Both the position numbers and the translations under genes were made by a program. This document shows, one piece after another, positions 42,336 through 52,146 of a stretch of DNA of 64,000 nucleotides (positions within the stretch are counted from its first letter, which is position 1; each line of letters opens with the position of its first letter). Under the pieces are notes generated by a model. The model had not been told where the DNA came from, searched no databases, and saw nothing but the letters and a program-made list of their open reading frames with translations. The DNA is taken from the NCBI GenBank assembly GCA_944320725.1, contig CALUIM010000002.1, positions 1-64,000 of the forward strand. Reading direction: 5' to 3'. Source of the stretch: an uncultured Coriobacteriaceae bacterium (GTDB lineage Bacteria > Actinomycetota > Coriobacteriia > Coriobacteriales > Coriobacteriaceae).

Positions 42336-44219
42336 ATGAACTATCTATCCGAGATGCTCAAGCTCCCCGTGATCGATGTTGCCGGGGAAAAGCTCGGCGT
42401 GGTAAACGATCTGGGCATCGCCACCGGCGAGGTCTTCCCGCACGTCACATCGCTCGCGTTCCAGGGGCCGGGTAAGACGCCCTTCATGATTTCGTGGCGC
42501 AAATACGTCGACCATATCGACGATACGGGCGTGTACCTCAAGGCCACCGCAACCGACGTGCGCTTTTCCTATCTGCAGCCCGACGAGGTGCTGCTGGCGC
42601 GCGACATCTTGAACAAGCAGATCGTCGATACGCAGGGCATGAAGGTCGTGCGCGTGAACGACATCAAGCTCTCGGCGACAGGCGAGAACCAGTTGCGCCT
42701 GCTGGGCGCCGAGGTTGGCATGCGCGGCCTTTTGCGCGCAATGCATCCTGTGCTGGAGCGCGTGGCGGTGCGTGTGAGCAAGGCGGTGGGCAAGCCGCTT
42801 GCCGAGGAGATCATCGCCTGGTCGTACATGGACCTGCTTGAGCGCAGTACGCAGCAGATTAAGCTCTCCGTCTCGCACAAGACGCTCGACGAGCTGCATC
42901 CAGCCGATATCGCCGATATTATCGAGCAGCTCGATCCGCGCTTGCGCGGGCAGGTGTTTGCCCAGCTCGATACCGCGCAGGCGGCCGAGGCGCTCACCGA
43001 GCTCGATGACGACGACCTCGTTGCCGAGGTTATCGACGGTCTCTCCGATCGCGATGCATCTTCGATGCTCGCCCTCATGGACCCCGATGACGCAGCCGCC
43101 CTCATCGAGGAGCTCGATTACGAGAAGGCCGAGAAGCTGCTCCGCATCATGGGCGTCAATGAGGAGAAGGCGATCCGCAACCTGCTCGGCTACGAGGAGA
43201 ACACTGCGGGCCGTATCATGACCTCGGAGTTTGTGGCGCTGCCGGCTACCTCCACCGTCGCCGATGCCATCGACGCCATTCGTGAGCTCGATGAAGACTT
43301 CGAGAGCGTGTATTACGTCTACACCACCGATGCCACGGGGATGCTCACCGGCGTGCTGTCGCTGCGCACCCTCATTGTTGCCGAGCACGATCAGCAGCTT
43401 GTCGATTTGGCCTACCGCGACGTGGTGTGGGTGGCACCCGACCTCGACCAGGAAGATGTGGCCGAGGAGATGACCAAATACAACCTCGTGGCCATCCCGG
43501 TGTGCGATGAGGCGCGCCATCTGTTGGGCATCGTCACGGTTGACGATGCGCTCGACGTCATCGCCGAGGAGCACGAGGAGGATCTGCAGATCGCCGGTGT
43601 GGGCACCGGCGGCGAGGGTGCGGGCGAGTCGGCGCATGTGCTCTCGTGGTTCGCAGGCCGGTTCTACTGGGTGCTGGTGTGGGCGGTTGCCTCGGGTATC
43701 GTTGCCTCGGCGCTCGCTTGGATGGGAGCGCCGTCCGAACTTTTCATCTACCCCATGTGCGCCATGCCGGTGGTACTCATCGCAGCATCGCGTGCGGTGT
43801 CGTTCGCGAAGAACTACTACCTCGAGGATGACGAGCATGACGAAGACACCCGTCCGTATCTGGCCTTTTGGCTGCAGAGCACAGGTGTGGGCATCGTGCT
43901 GGCGCTCGTGGTTTATCTGTCGGGCCAGCTTGTGGCCGGCGCGGCCTTCCCCGATGACGTCCTGTCTCAGGCGGGCGATCGCATAGCGCTCGGACAGCAG
44001 GTGCTCGCCGCGACGGCGCTTACGCGTTCGTTTGCCTGCGCGGCGGGTGTGGTGGCGCTCATGTGCACCACGTCGGTTGCCTACCTCAAGCTGCTCGACT
44101 GGCGTGACGAGCACGATCTCGACACCTCGGGTACCGCGCTTAGTGCCTCGGCGGTCATCATCGCTTGCATCGTCTTTTCCGTTGCGGCGACGCTCGCCGT
44201 TGTGCTCACGGTGGCATAG
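42336..44219 (+). CDS. MgtE-like protein: PRC-barrel, MgtE_N, CBS pair and divergent membrane domain
   Basis: The 627-aa protein starts with PRC-barrel-like repeats (LPVIDVAGEKLGVVNDLG). An MgtE_N superhelix follows at ~185-290 (LHPADIADIIEQLDP), then a CBS pair at ~295-435 that in MgtE senses Mg2+, then about five helices (~450-627). The membrane part lacks the Gly-Gly-Asn-type pore motifs of MgtE, so I doubt it is a standard channel. AAAGGAG precedes ATG 42336. An NRAMP-related transporter starts 12 bp later, so this may be its Mg2+-sensing partner. Confidence 0.82.
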   Translation: MNYLSEMLKLPVIDVAGEKLGVVNDLGIATGEVFPHVTSLAFQGPGKTPFMISWRKYVDHIDDTGVYLKATATDVRFSYLQPDEVLLARDILNKQIVDTQGMKVVRVNDIKLSATGENQLRLLGAEVGMRGLLRAMHPVLERVAVRVSKAVGKPLAEEIIAWSYMDLLERSTQQIKLSVSHKTLDELHPADIADIIEQLDPRLRGQVFAQLDTAQAAEALTELDDDDLVAEVIDGLSDRDASSMLALMDPDDAAALIEELDYEKAEKLLRIMGVNEEKAIRNLLGYEENTAGRIMTSEFVALPATSTVADAIDAIRELDEDFESVYYVYTTDATGMLTGVLSLRTLIVAEHDQQLVDLAYRDVVWVAPDLDQEDVAEEMTKYNLVAIPVCDEARHLLGIVTVDDALDVIAEEHEEDLQIAGVGTGGEGAGESAHVLSWFAGRFYWVLVWAVASGIVASALAWMGAPSELFIYPMCAMPVVLIAASRAVSFAKNYYLEDDEHDEDTRPYLAFWLQSTGVGIVLALVVYLSGQLVAGAAFPDDVLSQAGDRIALGQQVLAATALTRSFACAAGVVALMCTTSVAYLKLLDWRDEHDLDTSGTALSASAVIIACIVFSVAATLAVVLTVA

Positions 44220-44231
44220 GGGACGTTTGTC

Positions 44232-45518
44232 ATGCCCCGCCGCTTCAAACCAGATATGCGCCGGCACGATCCGGCGCCGCGCGATCCCGGCAGACGCCGG
44301 CTCACGCTCGCCGCGGTGCTTGGCGCCATGGGCCCCGGCCTGTTGGCTGCGCTCGCTGGCAACGATGCCGGCGGCATCGCCACGTATTCCAGCGCGGGCG
44401 CGCAGTTTGGCTACGGCACGCTCTGGATCTTACCAGTGATGGCCGTGCTCCTCATCGTGGTGCAGGAAACGGCCGCGCGCTGCGGCTGCGTGACCGGCAA
44501 GGGCTTTGCGTCGCTCATCCGCGAGAAATACGGTGTGCGCAAGAGTTCGTTCGCCATGATGGCGCTGCTCATCGCCAATACCGCTGTTACCATTTCGGAA
44601 TTTGCGGGTCTGGCGAGCGGTCTTGCGCTTTTTGGCGTACCCAAGACCATCTCGATCCCGCTCATCGGCCTTATTATCTGGCTGCTCACCATGTCGGGGA
44701 GCTTCCGTCGCATCGAGAAGATTCTGCTACTGGTGAGCTGTGTGTTCCTCACCTATGTCGTGGCGGCCTTCATGGTGGGCCCCGATTGGGGCGAGGTTGC
44801 CCGCGCAACCATTACCCCGCATGTCGAGAGCGATCCCTCCTATGTATCGCTGCTCGTAGCCACTATCGGCACAACGATCGCGCCGTGGATGATCTTCCTC
44901 GCGCAAAACAACGTGGTGGATAAGAACGCCAACGAGGACGATCTGCCCCTGCAGCGTGTTGACGCTGTTTCGGGCTCGGTCATCGCGTGCGCGATTGCGT
45001 GGTTCATCGTGATCGCCACCGGTGCGGTGCTCTTCCCGGCGGGTATCGAGGTTGCCGATGCCGCTGATGCGGCGCTCGCCTTGGAGCCCATCGTGGGGCC
45101 GTGGTCCACCATCCTGTTTGCCGCGGGCCTTGTTGCCGCGAGCTTTTTGGCCGCCTGCGTGCTGCCTGGTGTGACCTCAAGCGCTATCTGCGAGGCATTT
45201 GGCTGGGAGCGCGGGGCCGACCGCACCTGGGAGGAAGCGCCCGCCTACCGCGGCATCATCACCGGCATCATCCTCTTCTCGGCGTTGCTCGTGATCCTTC
45301 CGGGCGTCAACCTCTTCGACATCATGATGAGCGCGCAGGTCATCAATGGCGTGCTGCTGCCGATTCTTCTGGTATTTCTCGTGTTCATCGCTGGTGACAA
45401 GCTCATCATGGGGACCCACGCCAACGGGCGCGTGTGGAACGCACTCACCTGGGCCACGATCGTGCTCGTAACGGTGCTCACCGTGGTTATGTTTGTGCTG
45501 CAGGCGCTCGGATTCTAG
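44232..45518 (+). CDS. NRAMP-related Mg2+ transporter (NRMT type)
   Basis: The 428-aa protein has the NRAMP (SLC11) fold with about eleven helices. The helix-1 motif that reads DPGN in Mn2+/Fe2+ carriers reads DAGG at 45-48. The helix-6 motif with the metal-binding Met reads TTIAPWM at 214-220, with Ala in the Met place. Loss of that Met is the mark of Mg2+-carrying NRMTs, a group studied in Eggerthella lenta. The gene is 12 bp after the MgtE-like gene and likely co-transcribed. Uptake of Mg2+ is inferred. Confidence 0.86.
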   Translation: MPRRFKPDMRRHDPAPRDPGRRRLTLAAVLGAMGPGLLAALAGNDAGGIATYSSAGAQFGYGTLWILPVMAVLLIVVQETAARCGCVTGKGFASLIREKYGVRKSSFAMMALLIANTAVTISEFAGLASGLALFGVPKTISIPLIGLIIWLLTMSGSFRRIEKILLLVSCVFLTYVVAAFMVGPDWGEVARATITPHVESDPSYVSLLVATIGTTIAPWMIFLAQNNVVDKNANEDDLPLQRVDAVSGSVIACAIAWFIVIATGAVLFPAGIEVADAADAALALEPIVGPWSTILFAAGLVAASFLAACVLPGVTSSAICEAFGWERGADRTWEEAPAYRGIITGIILFSALLVILPGVNLFDIMMSAQVINGVLLPILLVFLVFIAGDKLIMGTHANGRVWNALTWATIVLVTVLTVVMFVLQALGF

Positions 45519-45541
45519 AGCGCTCGCTGCATCGCGGCGCT

Positions 45542-47767
45542 TTACGCGGCGCTGCCCTCGGTCTGTTCGCCAAGCGGGTGCGGCGCGAGTCCTGCCGAGA
45601 GCGCTTGTAGGAGCTTGTTCGCGGCGTCGCGTGCCAGCGCGGGCTGCGGATCGTCCACATGGTCTTCAGGGTGGATGGGCAGCTCCTCGCGCACCGCGTT
45701 GTATACGAGTTGCACGTACTCCTTGGCACCCGACGCCTTGAGATGCGTGCCGTCGCCGTCGAAAAGATCGTCGCGGCCCTCGCTATAGCTGTACCAGTCA
45801 ACTAGGTGCACGTTATCGTAGCGCTCGGTGGCTCGTTGCAGCGCCGCATTGGTGTCGGCAAGCCACGGCTGCGGGTGGCGCGTGTTGACAAACACCACGT
45901 AGCGCTCGGTGCCGATATCGGCCATGAGGGTATCGATGAGCTCGTCGGTCACCAAGCCGTTCGTGCCCAAGGCAATCACGACAACCTTACCCGAGAGGTT
46001 TTGAGAGAGGTAGCTCTCATACACCTCGATGCCTGCCTTGAACTGGCGGTTTTTGAGCGCGTCGATATGTCCATGCGGGAAGAGCTGCTCAAAGGGGTCG
46101 ACGCACATGAGCGATACCGAGTCGCCGATCCAGAGAATATCGTAGGAGCCCTCGGGGAAGCCGCCGTTATCGGTGGCGGCGCTGGTATCGGCATCGGTAC
46201 CCGCTTCGCCATCCGCCTGGGCGTTGGATGCGCCGCCCTCGCCATCATCGGCAGGTTGCGCGGTGGCAGCATCGTCTTGGTTGAGCAGCGCCGCGCCCTC
46301 TTCGCTCAGTGCCGAGGTATCTGGCACAAACGCCAGGCCTCCGAGCGCGATGGCGAGCACGATGGCGAGTACTGCGGCAGGTATGGGGCGCTTGCGAGCC
46401 GAGGCGACAGGATGGAATCCCTGCTCGCGCATGCGGTGCAGCGCCTCGCCGATGGCGCCCTTGCGGCAGGGCGTCTCGACAAAATGATAGGAGAGCTCGG
46501 CTGCGCCTATAACCACAGCAACTTGGATGATCATGAGCCACCAGGGGGTCTGCGAGACGTTGGAGACGGGGTTCATGAGCAGCAGCAACGGGTAATGCCA
46601 GAGGTAGATGCTATACGAGCGCTTACCAAGCCATACGAGCGGCGGCAGCGCGAGCGCACGGGCAACAAGACCGCCCTCCTGCACGCAGCCGGCAATGACC
46701 AGCAGGGTGAGCAGCGTTGCGAGCAACGTGCCGCCTTGATACTGGAACGAGGTGTAGCCGTTGGTGAGCCCCACCATGAGTGCGAGCCCTGCGATGCCCG
46801 CGATGGCCAGGATGTCAATTGAGAGCGCAGGCGCGCTTGTGCGTGGTGCCGAGGATGCCCGGCGGCGCGCGGTGCGCTCGACGGCAGGTGCATAGGTGCT
46901 GGGAGCAGCACCGTTGATGGCGGCGAGCTCGGAATCGGTGGGCTCGTCACCATCGCTGGGCAGGGTGGCACGCATGCCGGCGGGGAGCAGACGGTCCAGG
47001 CCAACTGCCTCGAGCAGCCGGGCCGGCGACATCGATCGCTCGGGGATAAACGCGAGCCATGCGCCAAACAGCAGGGAGAACGCACGCGTGTCGGTGCCGT
47101 AGTACAGGCGGCTTGGGTCGGCGGCGGGATCGTAGAGCACCGCCATGGCCACGGCCGAGGCAACCGCGGCGCCCAGCGCGATGCGGCGCACCCAGGCGCG
47201 CTTCACGCCGCAACGCAGCAGCACAAACAGCACCGGTGGCCAAACGAGATAGAACTGTTCCTCGATAGCGAGCGACCAGAAGTGCGTGAGCGGCGAGGGA
47301 TCGCCGAGCGCATTGAAGTAGGACACCTGGTTGATGATCTGCCACCAGTTGTTCACGAACAAAAGAGACGGGATGATGTCCGGGCGCATCTTGGTGAGCA
47401 TGACGTGGTTGAAGAAGGTGCACAGCACGACGGTGACCAGGACAACCGCACCGATCGCAGGCAGCAGGCGCCGTACGCGGCGCACCCAAAAGTTCTTGAG
47501 GTCGATGGTGCCGGTGGTATCGAACTCGCCGATGAGCAGGCGGGTGATGAGATAGCCCGAGAGCACGAAGAATACGGTGACGCCCAGAAGGCCGCCCTGT
47601 GCCCAGGGGAGGTGGAGGTGGTAGAGCACCACGGCAGCCACAGCGAGCGTGCGCAAGCCGTCGAGCGCGGGGATGTAGCGCATGCGCTTGCCGGCGGTGC
47701 GAGCAGATTGCGCGTTTGCGTGCGGCGTACGCGTGGTGTTGCGCGTGGTGTTGGTCCGTTTGGTCAT
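45542..47767 (-). CDS. OatA-like acyltransferase 3 with SGNH domain
   Basis: The 741-aa membrane protein has an acyltransferase-3 domain (~30-440; RYIPALDGLRTLAV, VFFVLSGYLIT, HFWSLAIEEQFYLVWP) and an extracytoplasmic SGNH esterase-like domain (~560-700) with the Ser in WIGDSVS and the Asp-His pair in DGTHLKASG. This two-domain form O-acetylates peptidoglycan or secondary polymers, which blocks lysozyme. A ~75-residue loop with Ala/Arg/Ser repeats interrupts the membrane domain (~275-345). AAAGGA precedes ATG 47767. It faces away from ribokinase. Confidence 0.92.
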   Translation of the reverse strand: MTKRTNTTRNTTRTPHANAQSARTAGKRMRYIPALDGLRTLAVAAVVLYHLHLPWAQGGLLGVTVFFVLSGYLITRLLIGEFDTTGTIDLKNFWVRRVRRLLPAIGAVVLVTVVLCTFFNHVMLTKMRPDIIPSLLFVNNWWQIINQVSYFNALGDPSPLTHFWSLAIEEQFYLVWPPVLFVLLRCGVKRAWVRRIALGAAVASAVAMAVLYDPAADPSRLYYGTDTRAFSLLFGAWLAFIPERSMSPARLLEAVGLDRLLPAGMRATLPSDGDEPTDSELAAINGAAPSTYAPAVERTARRRASSAPRTSAPALSIDILAIAGIAGLALMVGLTNGYTSFQYQGGTLLATLLTLLVIAGCVQEGGLVARALALPPLVWLGKRSYSIYLWHYPLLLLMNPVSNVSQTPWWLMIIQVAVVIGAAELSYHFVETPCRKGAIGEALHRMREQGFHPVASARKRPIPAAVLAIVLAIALGGLAFVPDTSALSEEGAALLNQDDAATAQPADDGEGGASNAQADGEAGTDADTSAATDNGGFPEGSYDILWIGDSVSLMCVDPFEQLFPHGHIDALKNRQFKAGIEVYESYLSQNLSGKVVVIALGTNGLVTDELIDTLMADIGTERYVVFVNTRHPQPWLADTNAALQRATERYDNVHLVDWYSYSEGRDDLFDGDGTHLKASGAKEYVQLVYNAVREELPIHPEDHVDDPQPALARDAANKLLQALSAGLAPHPLGEQTEGSAA

Positions 47768-47976
47768 GGATATCCTTTGGCGGCGCATGTGCGGCGCGCA
47801 TGCACCCGCCACAGAGGGCGAATCTGTGCGTCACGCGTGCGCCGCATCGGTGTCTCGAACGTTCAAATTGTAGCGTTATGCAGGCATAAAGGCCAACGCA
47901 TCACGACGTGACCACAGCCCGTGCATCGCGCTGGGCGCATGGGTACCATAGCGGTATCAGACCGAAAGGGGGCATC

Positions 47977-48948
47977 ATGGACAACGAGCGATCGGTGATT
48001 GTGTTCGGCAGCATGAACATGGACCTGTCGGTATCTTGCGCGCGTCTTCCGCGAGCGGGGGAGACGATTCTGGGCGATGAACTGGTAACAAACCCCGGCG
48101 GCAAGGGTGCCAACCAAGCGGTCGCGGCGGCGCGTATGGGGGCGCGCACCTACATGATCGGCGCCGTGGGCGACGATGCGTTCGGAGGCGAGCTCGTCGC
48201 GTCGCTCGAGCGCGCGGGCGTGTCGTGCGCGCACGTCGCGCGTCGCACGGATGCTCCTACCGGTACCGCGGTGATCATGCGCAACGAAGGCGACAACCGC
48301 ATCATCGTGGTCCCCGGTGCCAACACTGCGCTCGCGCCGTGCGAGGTGGAGGCGGCCATCGACGAGCTCGTTGCGTCGGGCGCGGCTCCGGTTGGCAGCG
48401 TGCTGCTCGTGCAAGGGGAGTGCGCCCGCGCGAGCACCGAGCGCGCCATCGTGTGCGCGCATGCGCACGGGCTCTACACGGTGCTCAATCCCGCGCCCGC
48501 CTTCTGCGTTGCCGATAACGTCTGGCCGGAGGTCGATCTCATCTGCCTCAACGAATCGGAGTGCGAGATGATCTGCGGCATCAAGCCGCATGATGAGGCG
48601 TCGTGCACCCGTGCCCTCACGGCGCTCGAAGACCTTACGGGCGGTGCCGCTATCGTGACCTTGGGGGCCCAGGGCTCGGCGATGCTCGGCGAACACGGCC
48701 TGCTGCCCCTACGTGCCGAGGCCACCAAGGTGGTGGATACCACGGCGGCGGGCGATACCTACATTGGTGCGTTGGCCGCATCGCGCGTACAGGGCATGAC
48801 GCTTGCCGAATGCATGATGGAGGCAACGCTTGCCGCTGCCGTGACAGTCTCGCGCGTAGGTGCGCAGCAGTCGATACCCACCTCGGATGAGGTATCGCAG
48901 TGGTTCCTCGATCGCGTCGGGTTTGAAGAGGACGACGGCACCCCCTAG
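47977..48948 (+). CDS. rbsK: Ribokinase
   Basis: The PfkB-family enzyme phosphorylates ribose at O5. The N-terminal GSMNMDLSV and [17 protein letters not shown] are ribokinase signatures. [13 protein letters not shown] holds the catalytic Asp and anion hole. The 323-aa length fits. GAAAGGGGG precedes ATG 47977. No ribose transporter is adjacent; deoC lies 1.8 kb downstream, and with pyrE the neighbourhood has a pentose/nucleotide flavour. A related 2-deoxyribose or nucleoside kinase role is not excluded. Confidence 0.9.
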   Translation: MDNERSVIVFGSMNMDLSVSCARLPRAGETILGDELVTNPGGKGANQAVAAARMGARTYMIGAVGDDAFGGELVASLERAGVSCAHVARRTDAPTGTAVIMRNEGDNRIIVVPGANTALAPCEVEAAIDELVASGAAPVGSVLLVQGECARASTERAIVCAHAHGLYTVLNPAPAFCVADNVWPEVDLICLNESECEMICGIKPHDEASCTRALTALEDLTGGAAIVTLGAQGSAMLGEHGLLPLRAEATKVVDTTAAGDTYIGALAASRVQGMTLAECMMEATLAAAVTVSRVGAQQSIPTSDEVSQWFLDRVGFEEDDGTP

Positions 48949-49064
48949 GCGTCGCATATCACGTGCGTCCCGTCTGTGCGTCTGCTCTGCTATGCTCAAT
49001 GCAGCGCACATAACCAAGGGAGGGCGCCGCCCGCAGGCGGGCCTGCACCGCGAAGGGAGGCCTC

Positions 49065-49748
49065 ATGGAGGCGTATAAGCAGGAGTTCATCCAGTTCATG
49101 GTCGAGTCCGACGTGCTCAAGTTTGGCGAGTTCACGCTCAAGAGCGGTCGCACCTCACCGTTTTTCATGAATGCTGGCGCCTATGTGACGGGAAGCCAGC
49201 TCAAGCGTCTGGGCGAGTACTATGCTCAGGCCATCCACGATAACTTCGGGCTCGATTTCGACGTCGTGTTCGGCCCGGCATACAAGGGCATCCCGCTGGC
49301 GGTTGTGACCGCCATCGCCCTCGACGAGCTCTATGGTAAAGAGGTTCGCTACTGCTCCGACCGCAAGGAGGTCAAGGACCACGGTGCCGACAAGGGCGGC
49401 ATGCTTGGCTATGAGCTCAAAGATGGCGACCGCGTGGTCATGGTGGAGGATGTCACGACCTCGGGCAAGTCGATCGACGAGACCTATCCCAAGCTCAAGG
49501 CCGCTGCCGATGTCGAGGTCAAGGGTCTGATCGTGAGCCTCAACCGCATGGAAGTTGGCAAGGGCGGCGTGGTGACGGCTCAGCGTGAGATTCAGGATAA
49601 GTACGGGTTCCCGGTGGCGTCGATCGTCAACATGGTCGAGGTGACCGAGGTGCTGTACAACCATGAGGTCGACGGGCGCGTGGTGATTGACGACAAGATC
49701 AAGGCGGCGCTCGACGCCTATTACGAGCAGTACGGCGCGAAGGAGTAA
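49065..49748 (+). CDS. pyrE: Orotate phosphoribosyltransferase
   Basis: PyrE joins orotate to PRPP to give OMP in pyrimidine synthesis. FTLKSGRTSPFFMNAG is the N-terminal signature, FGPAYKGIPLA binds orotate, CSDRKEVKDHG is the catalytic loop and VVMVEDVTTSGKS is the PRPP motif. Length is 227 aa. GAAGGGAGG precedes ATG 49065. The ~115-base leader includes a GCCCGC/GCGGGC hairpin. The gene stands apart from other pyr genes. Confidence 0.95.
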   Translation: MEAYKQEFIQFMVESDVLKFGEFTLKSGRTSPFFMNAGAYVTGSQLKRLGEYYAQAIHDNFGLDFDVVFGPAYKGIPLAVVTAIALDELYGKEVRYCSDRKEVKDHGADKGGMLGYELKDGDRVVMVEDVTTSGKSIDETYPKLKAAADVEVKGLIVSLNRMEVGKGGVVTAQREIQDKYGFPVASIVNMVEVTEVLYNHEVDGRVVIDDKIKAALDAYYEQYGAKE

Positions 49749-49896
49749 TTCGCGCTGGCGCCTCCTGCCACTTGCCGAAACACGTTCGCCTTCAACGGCC
49801 CGCGCCGGGGAGGGCGGGCAAGTCGGATACAATGGTAGGACCTATCCAAGGGACGCTTTTGGGCTTATGCCGCGTCCCCGTCTGTTCGGGGGAACT

Positions 49897-50451
49897 ATGA
49901 AAAAGAAGCTGCTTGCACCCATCATGGCGGTTATCGCCCTGTGTCTGGTTGCGCTGACCGCCTGCGGCGGTCCGTCGGTCGAGGACTTGATTCGCGAGGA
50001 CCTCACCACGCAGTTCGAGGAGATCAAGGCCGGCAGCGATGAGCTGGTTGAGGACATCGAGGCGAACGCCGGCGCCGAGTTCGATCAGCTCGGTGTCGAT
50101 CCTGCCGCGTTTACCGACTCCTATCTTGATGGCTTTGATTACGAGATTGGCGACATCACCGTCGAGGACGGTACCGCCACGGCGAACGTGACCATCACCT
50201 GCAAGTCGATGGGCGATATTCTTACGAACTTCCAAACCCAGTTCACCGAGGAGCTCAACTCCATCGACCTTACAACCCTCGAGAGCGAGGATGACCTGTA
50301 CAAGATGGCTGGTCAGGTTATGATCGATGTCACGGCGGCTGCTGAGGCGCGCGAGGTGGAGTGCGACTTCACCTATTCGCAGAACGACGAGGGCACTTGG
50401 AGCGCCGACGCCAGCGCCGAGGACGAGATGATGAACGCGATGATGTCGTAG
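49897..50451 (+). CDS. Small lipoprotein of unknown function
   Basis: The 184-aa precursor has a signal peptide (KKKLLAPIMAVIALCLVAL) and lipobox LTAC at the +1 Cys near residue 23. The mature part is acidic, mixed alpha/beta, with many Asp/Glu/Thr and no Cys beyond one near residue 110. It resembles the loosely defined DUF5105-type lipoproteins, but I cannot assign it. CGGGGG lies upstream of ATG 49897, and a TACAAT at 49828-49833 may be its -10. A terminator follows. Confidence 0.78.
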   Translation: MKKKLLAPIMAVIALCLVALTACGGPSVEDLIREDLTTQFEEIKAGSDELVEDIEANAGAEFDQLGVDPAAFTDSYLDGFDYEIGDITVEDGTATANVTITCKSMGDILTNFQTQFTEELNSIDLTTLESEDDLYKMAGQVMIDVTAAAEAREVECDFTYSQNDEGTWSADASAEDEMMNAMMS

Positions 50452-50476
50452 TACATCACACCATATGCTGCGTGTG

Positions 50477-50516
50477 CGGGGCCTGTCGAGTTGTCGGCGG
50501 GCCCCGTTGCGTTTCT
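50477..50516 (+). terminator. Terminator after the lipoprotein gene
   Basis: CGGGGCC pairs with GGCCCCG around a 16-base loop, then TTGCGTTTCTT. It begins 26 bases after the stop. Confidence 0.75.
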
Positions 50517-50760
50517 TCCCAATATCCATACGGGGAGTGCGCACGTTTCGCGACCTTTGCGGGCAAAAACTGGGACTTACAAACATTGGGTAAGGTTCGC
50601 GGCGGGTCTGCCGAGTAGACGCAACTTTGGTTGCAATAAAATCGCAGGTACAAAGCGCGTCAAGTTTTCGGATACTTTGCACATGCGCGCTAGAATAGAA
50701 CAAATCTTCATGTTGGCGTCGTGGACGCCTGCTTTGTGCGCTCGAAAGGGGAGAAGTCGC
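50517..50760 (+). promoter_or_regulatory. deoC upstream region
   Basis: This AT-richer leader holds a TAGAAT -10-like element (50691-50696), a GCAAC-TTTG-GTTGC palindrome (about 50622-50635) and a GGCGTC/GACGCC hairpin (about 50714-50728). The palindrome could be an operator. No strong -35 is visible and no gene is supported. Confidence 0.4.
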
Positions 50761-51471
50761 ATGAAACGCTACACGCTCGATGATTTTGCACGCCTGGTAG
50801 ACCACACCAATCTGCATCCGGACGCCACGCGCGCCGATATGGAGCAGCTGTGCGACGAGGCGAAGCGCTATCACTTCAAGATGGTGGCCATCAATTCGGT
50901 GCAGTCGCGTTTGTGCTCGGAGTTGCTTGCCGGCACGGATATCGACACCGGAGCGGCGATCTCTTTCCCCTTGGGACAGACTTCCATTGCAACGAAGGTG
51001 TTCGAGACGCGCGATGCGCTGGCACATGGCGCGAATGAGATCGACTATGTTGTGAATCTTACCGAGGTGAAGGCGGGTAACTGGGACTACATCACGCGTG
51101 AGATGACCGAGATCGTCGCCGTGTGCCGCGAGGCTGGTGCGCCCTCGAAGGTCATTTTTGAGAACTGTCTGCTCACCGATGATGAGAAGATTCGCCTGTG
51201 CGACATCGCGAGCGATGTGGAGCCCGATTTCATCAAGACGTCAACGGGCTTCTCGACGGGCGGTGCTACCGTTGCCGACGTGCGTCTTATGCGCGAGCAC
51301 GTTGCCCCGCAGGTGAAAGTCAAGGCAGCGGGCGGCATACGTACCGCAGACGCCTTCCTCGATATGGTGCGCGCCGGCGCCGAGCGTATTGGCTGCAGCG
51401 CGGGCATCCCCATTATCGAGGAGATTGGCCGACGCATGGAGGCAGAAGGCGTCACCTATTACGAGCTATAG
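50761..51471 (+). CDS. deoC: Deoxyribose-phosphate aldolase
   Basis: DeoC splits 2-deoxyribose-5-phosphate into acetaldehyde and glyceraldehyde-3-phosphate. The Schiff-base Lys is in [14 protein letters not shown], and the second Lys is in [21 protein letters not shown] and [14 protein letters not shown] are family motifs. Length is 236 aa. AAAGGGGAG precedes ATG 50761. Its end overlaps the convergent HAD phosphatase gene by 13 bp. Confidence 0.95.
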   Translation: MKRYTLDDFARLVDHTNLHPDATRADMEQLCDEAKRYHFKMVAINSVQSRLCSELLAGTDIDTGAAISFPLGQTSIATKVFETRDALAHGANEIDYVVNLTEVKAGNWDYITREMTEIVAVCREAGAPSKVIFENCLLTDDEKIRLCDIASDVEPDFIKTSTGFSTGGATVADVRLMREHVAPQVKVKAAGGIRTADAFLDMVRAGAERIGCSAGIPIIEEIGRRMEAEGVTYYEL

Positions 51472-52127
51472 CCCGAAAGGATGCAAGCGGCGAGCTCGTC
51501 TGGGGTGTCAACGATGACATCGGCCCCGGCGCGCGCGAGCTCGTCTTTGCCGCGAAAGCCCCACGATACGCCCGCGGCGCACAGCCCAGCGTTGTGCGCC
51601 GTGAGGACATCGACGTTGCTGTCGCCGACATAGAGCACATCGTGCGGCGCGACATCGAGCTGGTCGAGCACGTAGCGAGTAATGGGCGGGGCCGGTTTGG
51701 GTGGGAACGCGTCGATGCGCCCCTGCACGCAGGCAAAGCGATCGCCAAAGTAATGCGCCACCAACGGCGCCACTGCGGCATGGTCTTTGTTCGAGAGGAC
51801 GGCGAGTACAACACCGGCGGCAGCGAGGGCATCGAGCATGTCGATCACGCCGGGGTAGGGGCAGGTCGCATCCTGCTTATGGACGGCATAGTACGCGGTG
51901 AATTCGGCGAAGGTGTGCTCGAACACGCGGCCGTCACCTGCGAGCTCGGCGGGAATGATGCGCTCGATAAGCTTGGGGATGCCATTGCCCACCTTGAAGC
52001 GGTAAGCGTCGGTGGAAAAGGTGGGCCATCCGTGTGCCGTGCACACGTGGTTGCCGGCGGCGGTAAGATCGTCGAGCGTGTTGAGCAGCGTGCCGTCGAG
52101 ATCGAATATCACGTGGGTGAACGCCAC
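51459..52127 (-). CDS. HAD phosphatase, phosphoglycolate phosphatase-like
   Basis: The 222-aa haloacid-dehalogenase protein has motif [11 protein letters not shown], motif II VLSNKD, motif III Lys in FPPKPAP and motif [13 protein letters not shown], with a helical type C1 cap. It is closest in pattern to Gph, which clears 2-phosphoglycolate from DNA repair, but related sugar phosphatases look alike. It is 20 bp downstream of hypE on the same strand, so it may be read through from the hyp operon. Confidence 0.88.
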   Translation of the reverse strand: MAFTHVIFDLDGTLLNTLDDLTAAGNHVCTAHGWPTFSTDAYRFKVGNGIPKLIERIIPAELAGDGRVFEHTFAEFTAYYAVHKQDATCPYPGVIDMLDALAAAGVVLAVLSNKDHAAVAPLVAHYFGDRFACVQGRIDAFPPKPAPPITRYVLDQLDVAPHDVLYVGDSNVDVLTAHNAGLCAAGVSWGFRGKDELARAGADVIVDTPDELAACILSGYSS

Positions 52128-52146
52128 AGAACTATCCTCCCTGAAC

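Noticed and set aside
42345-44267. Long minus-strand ORF opposite the MgtE-like gene
   Set aside because: Antisense shadow of a protein with clear MgtE_N and CBS domains.
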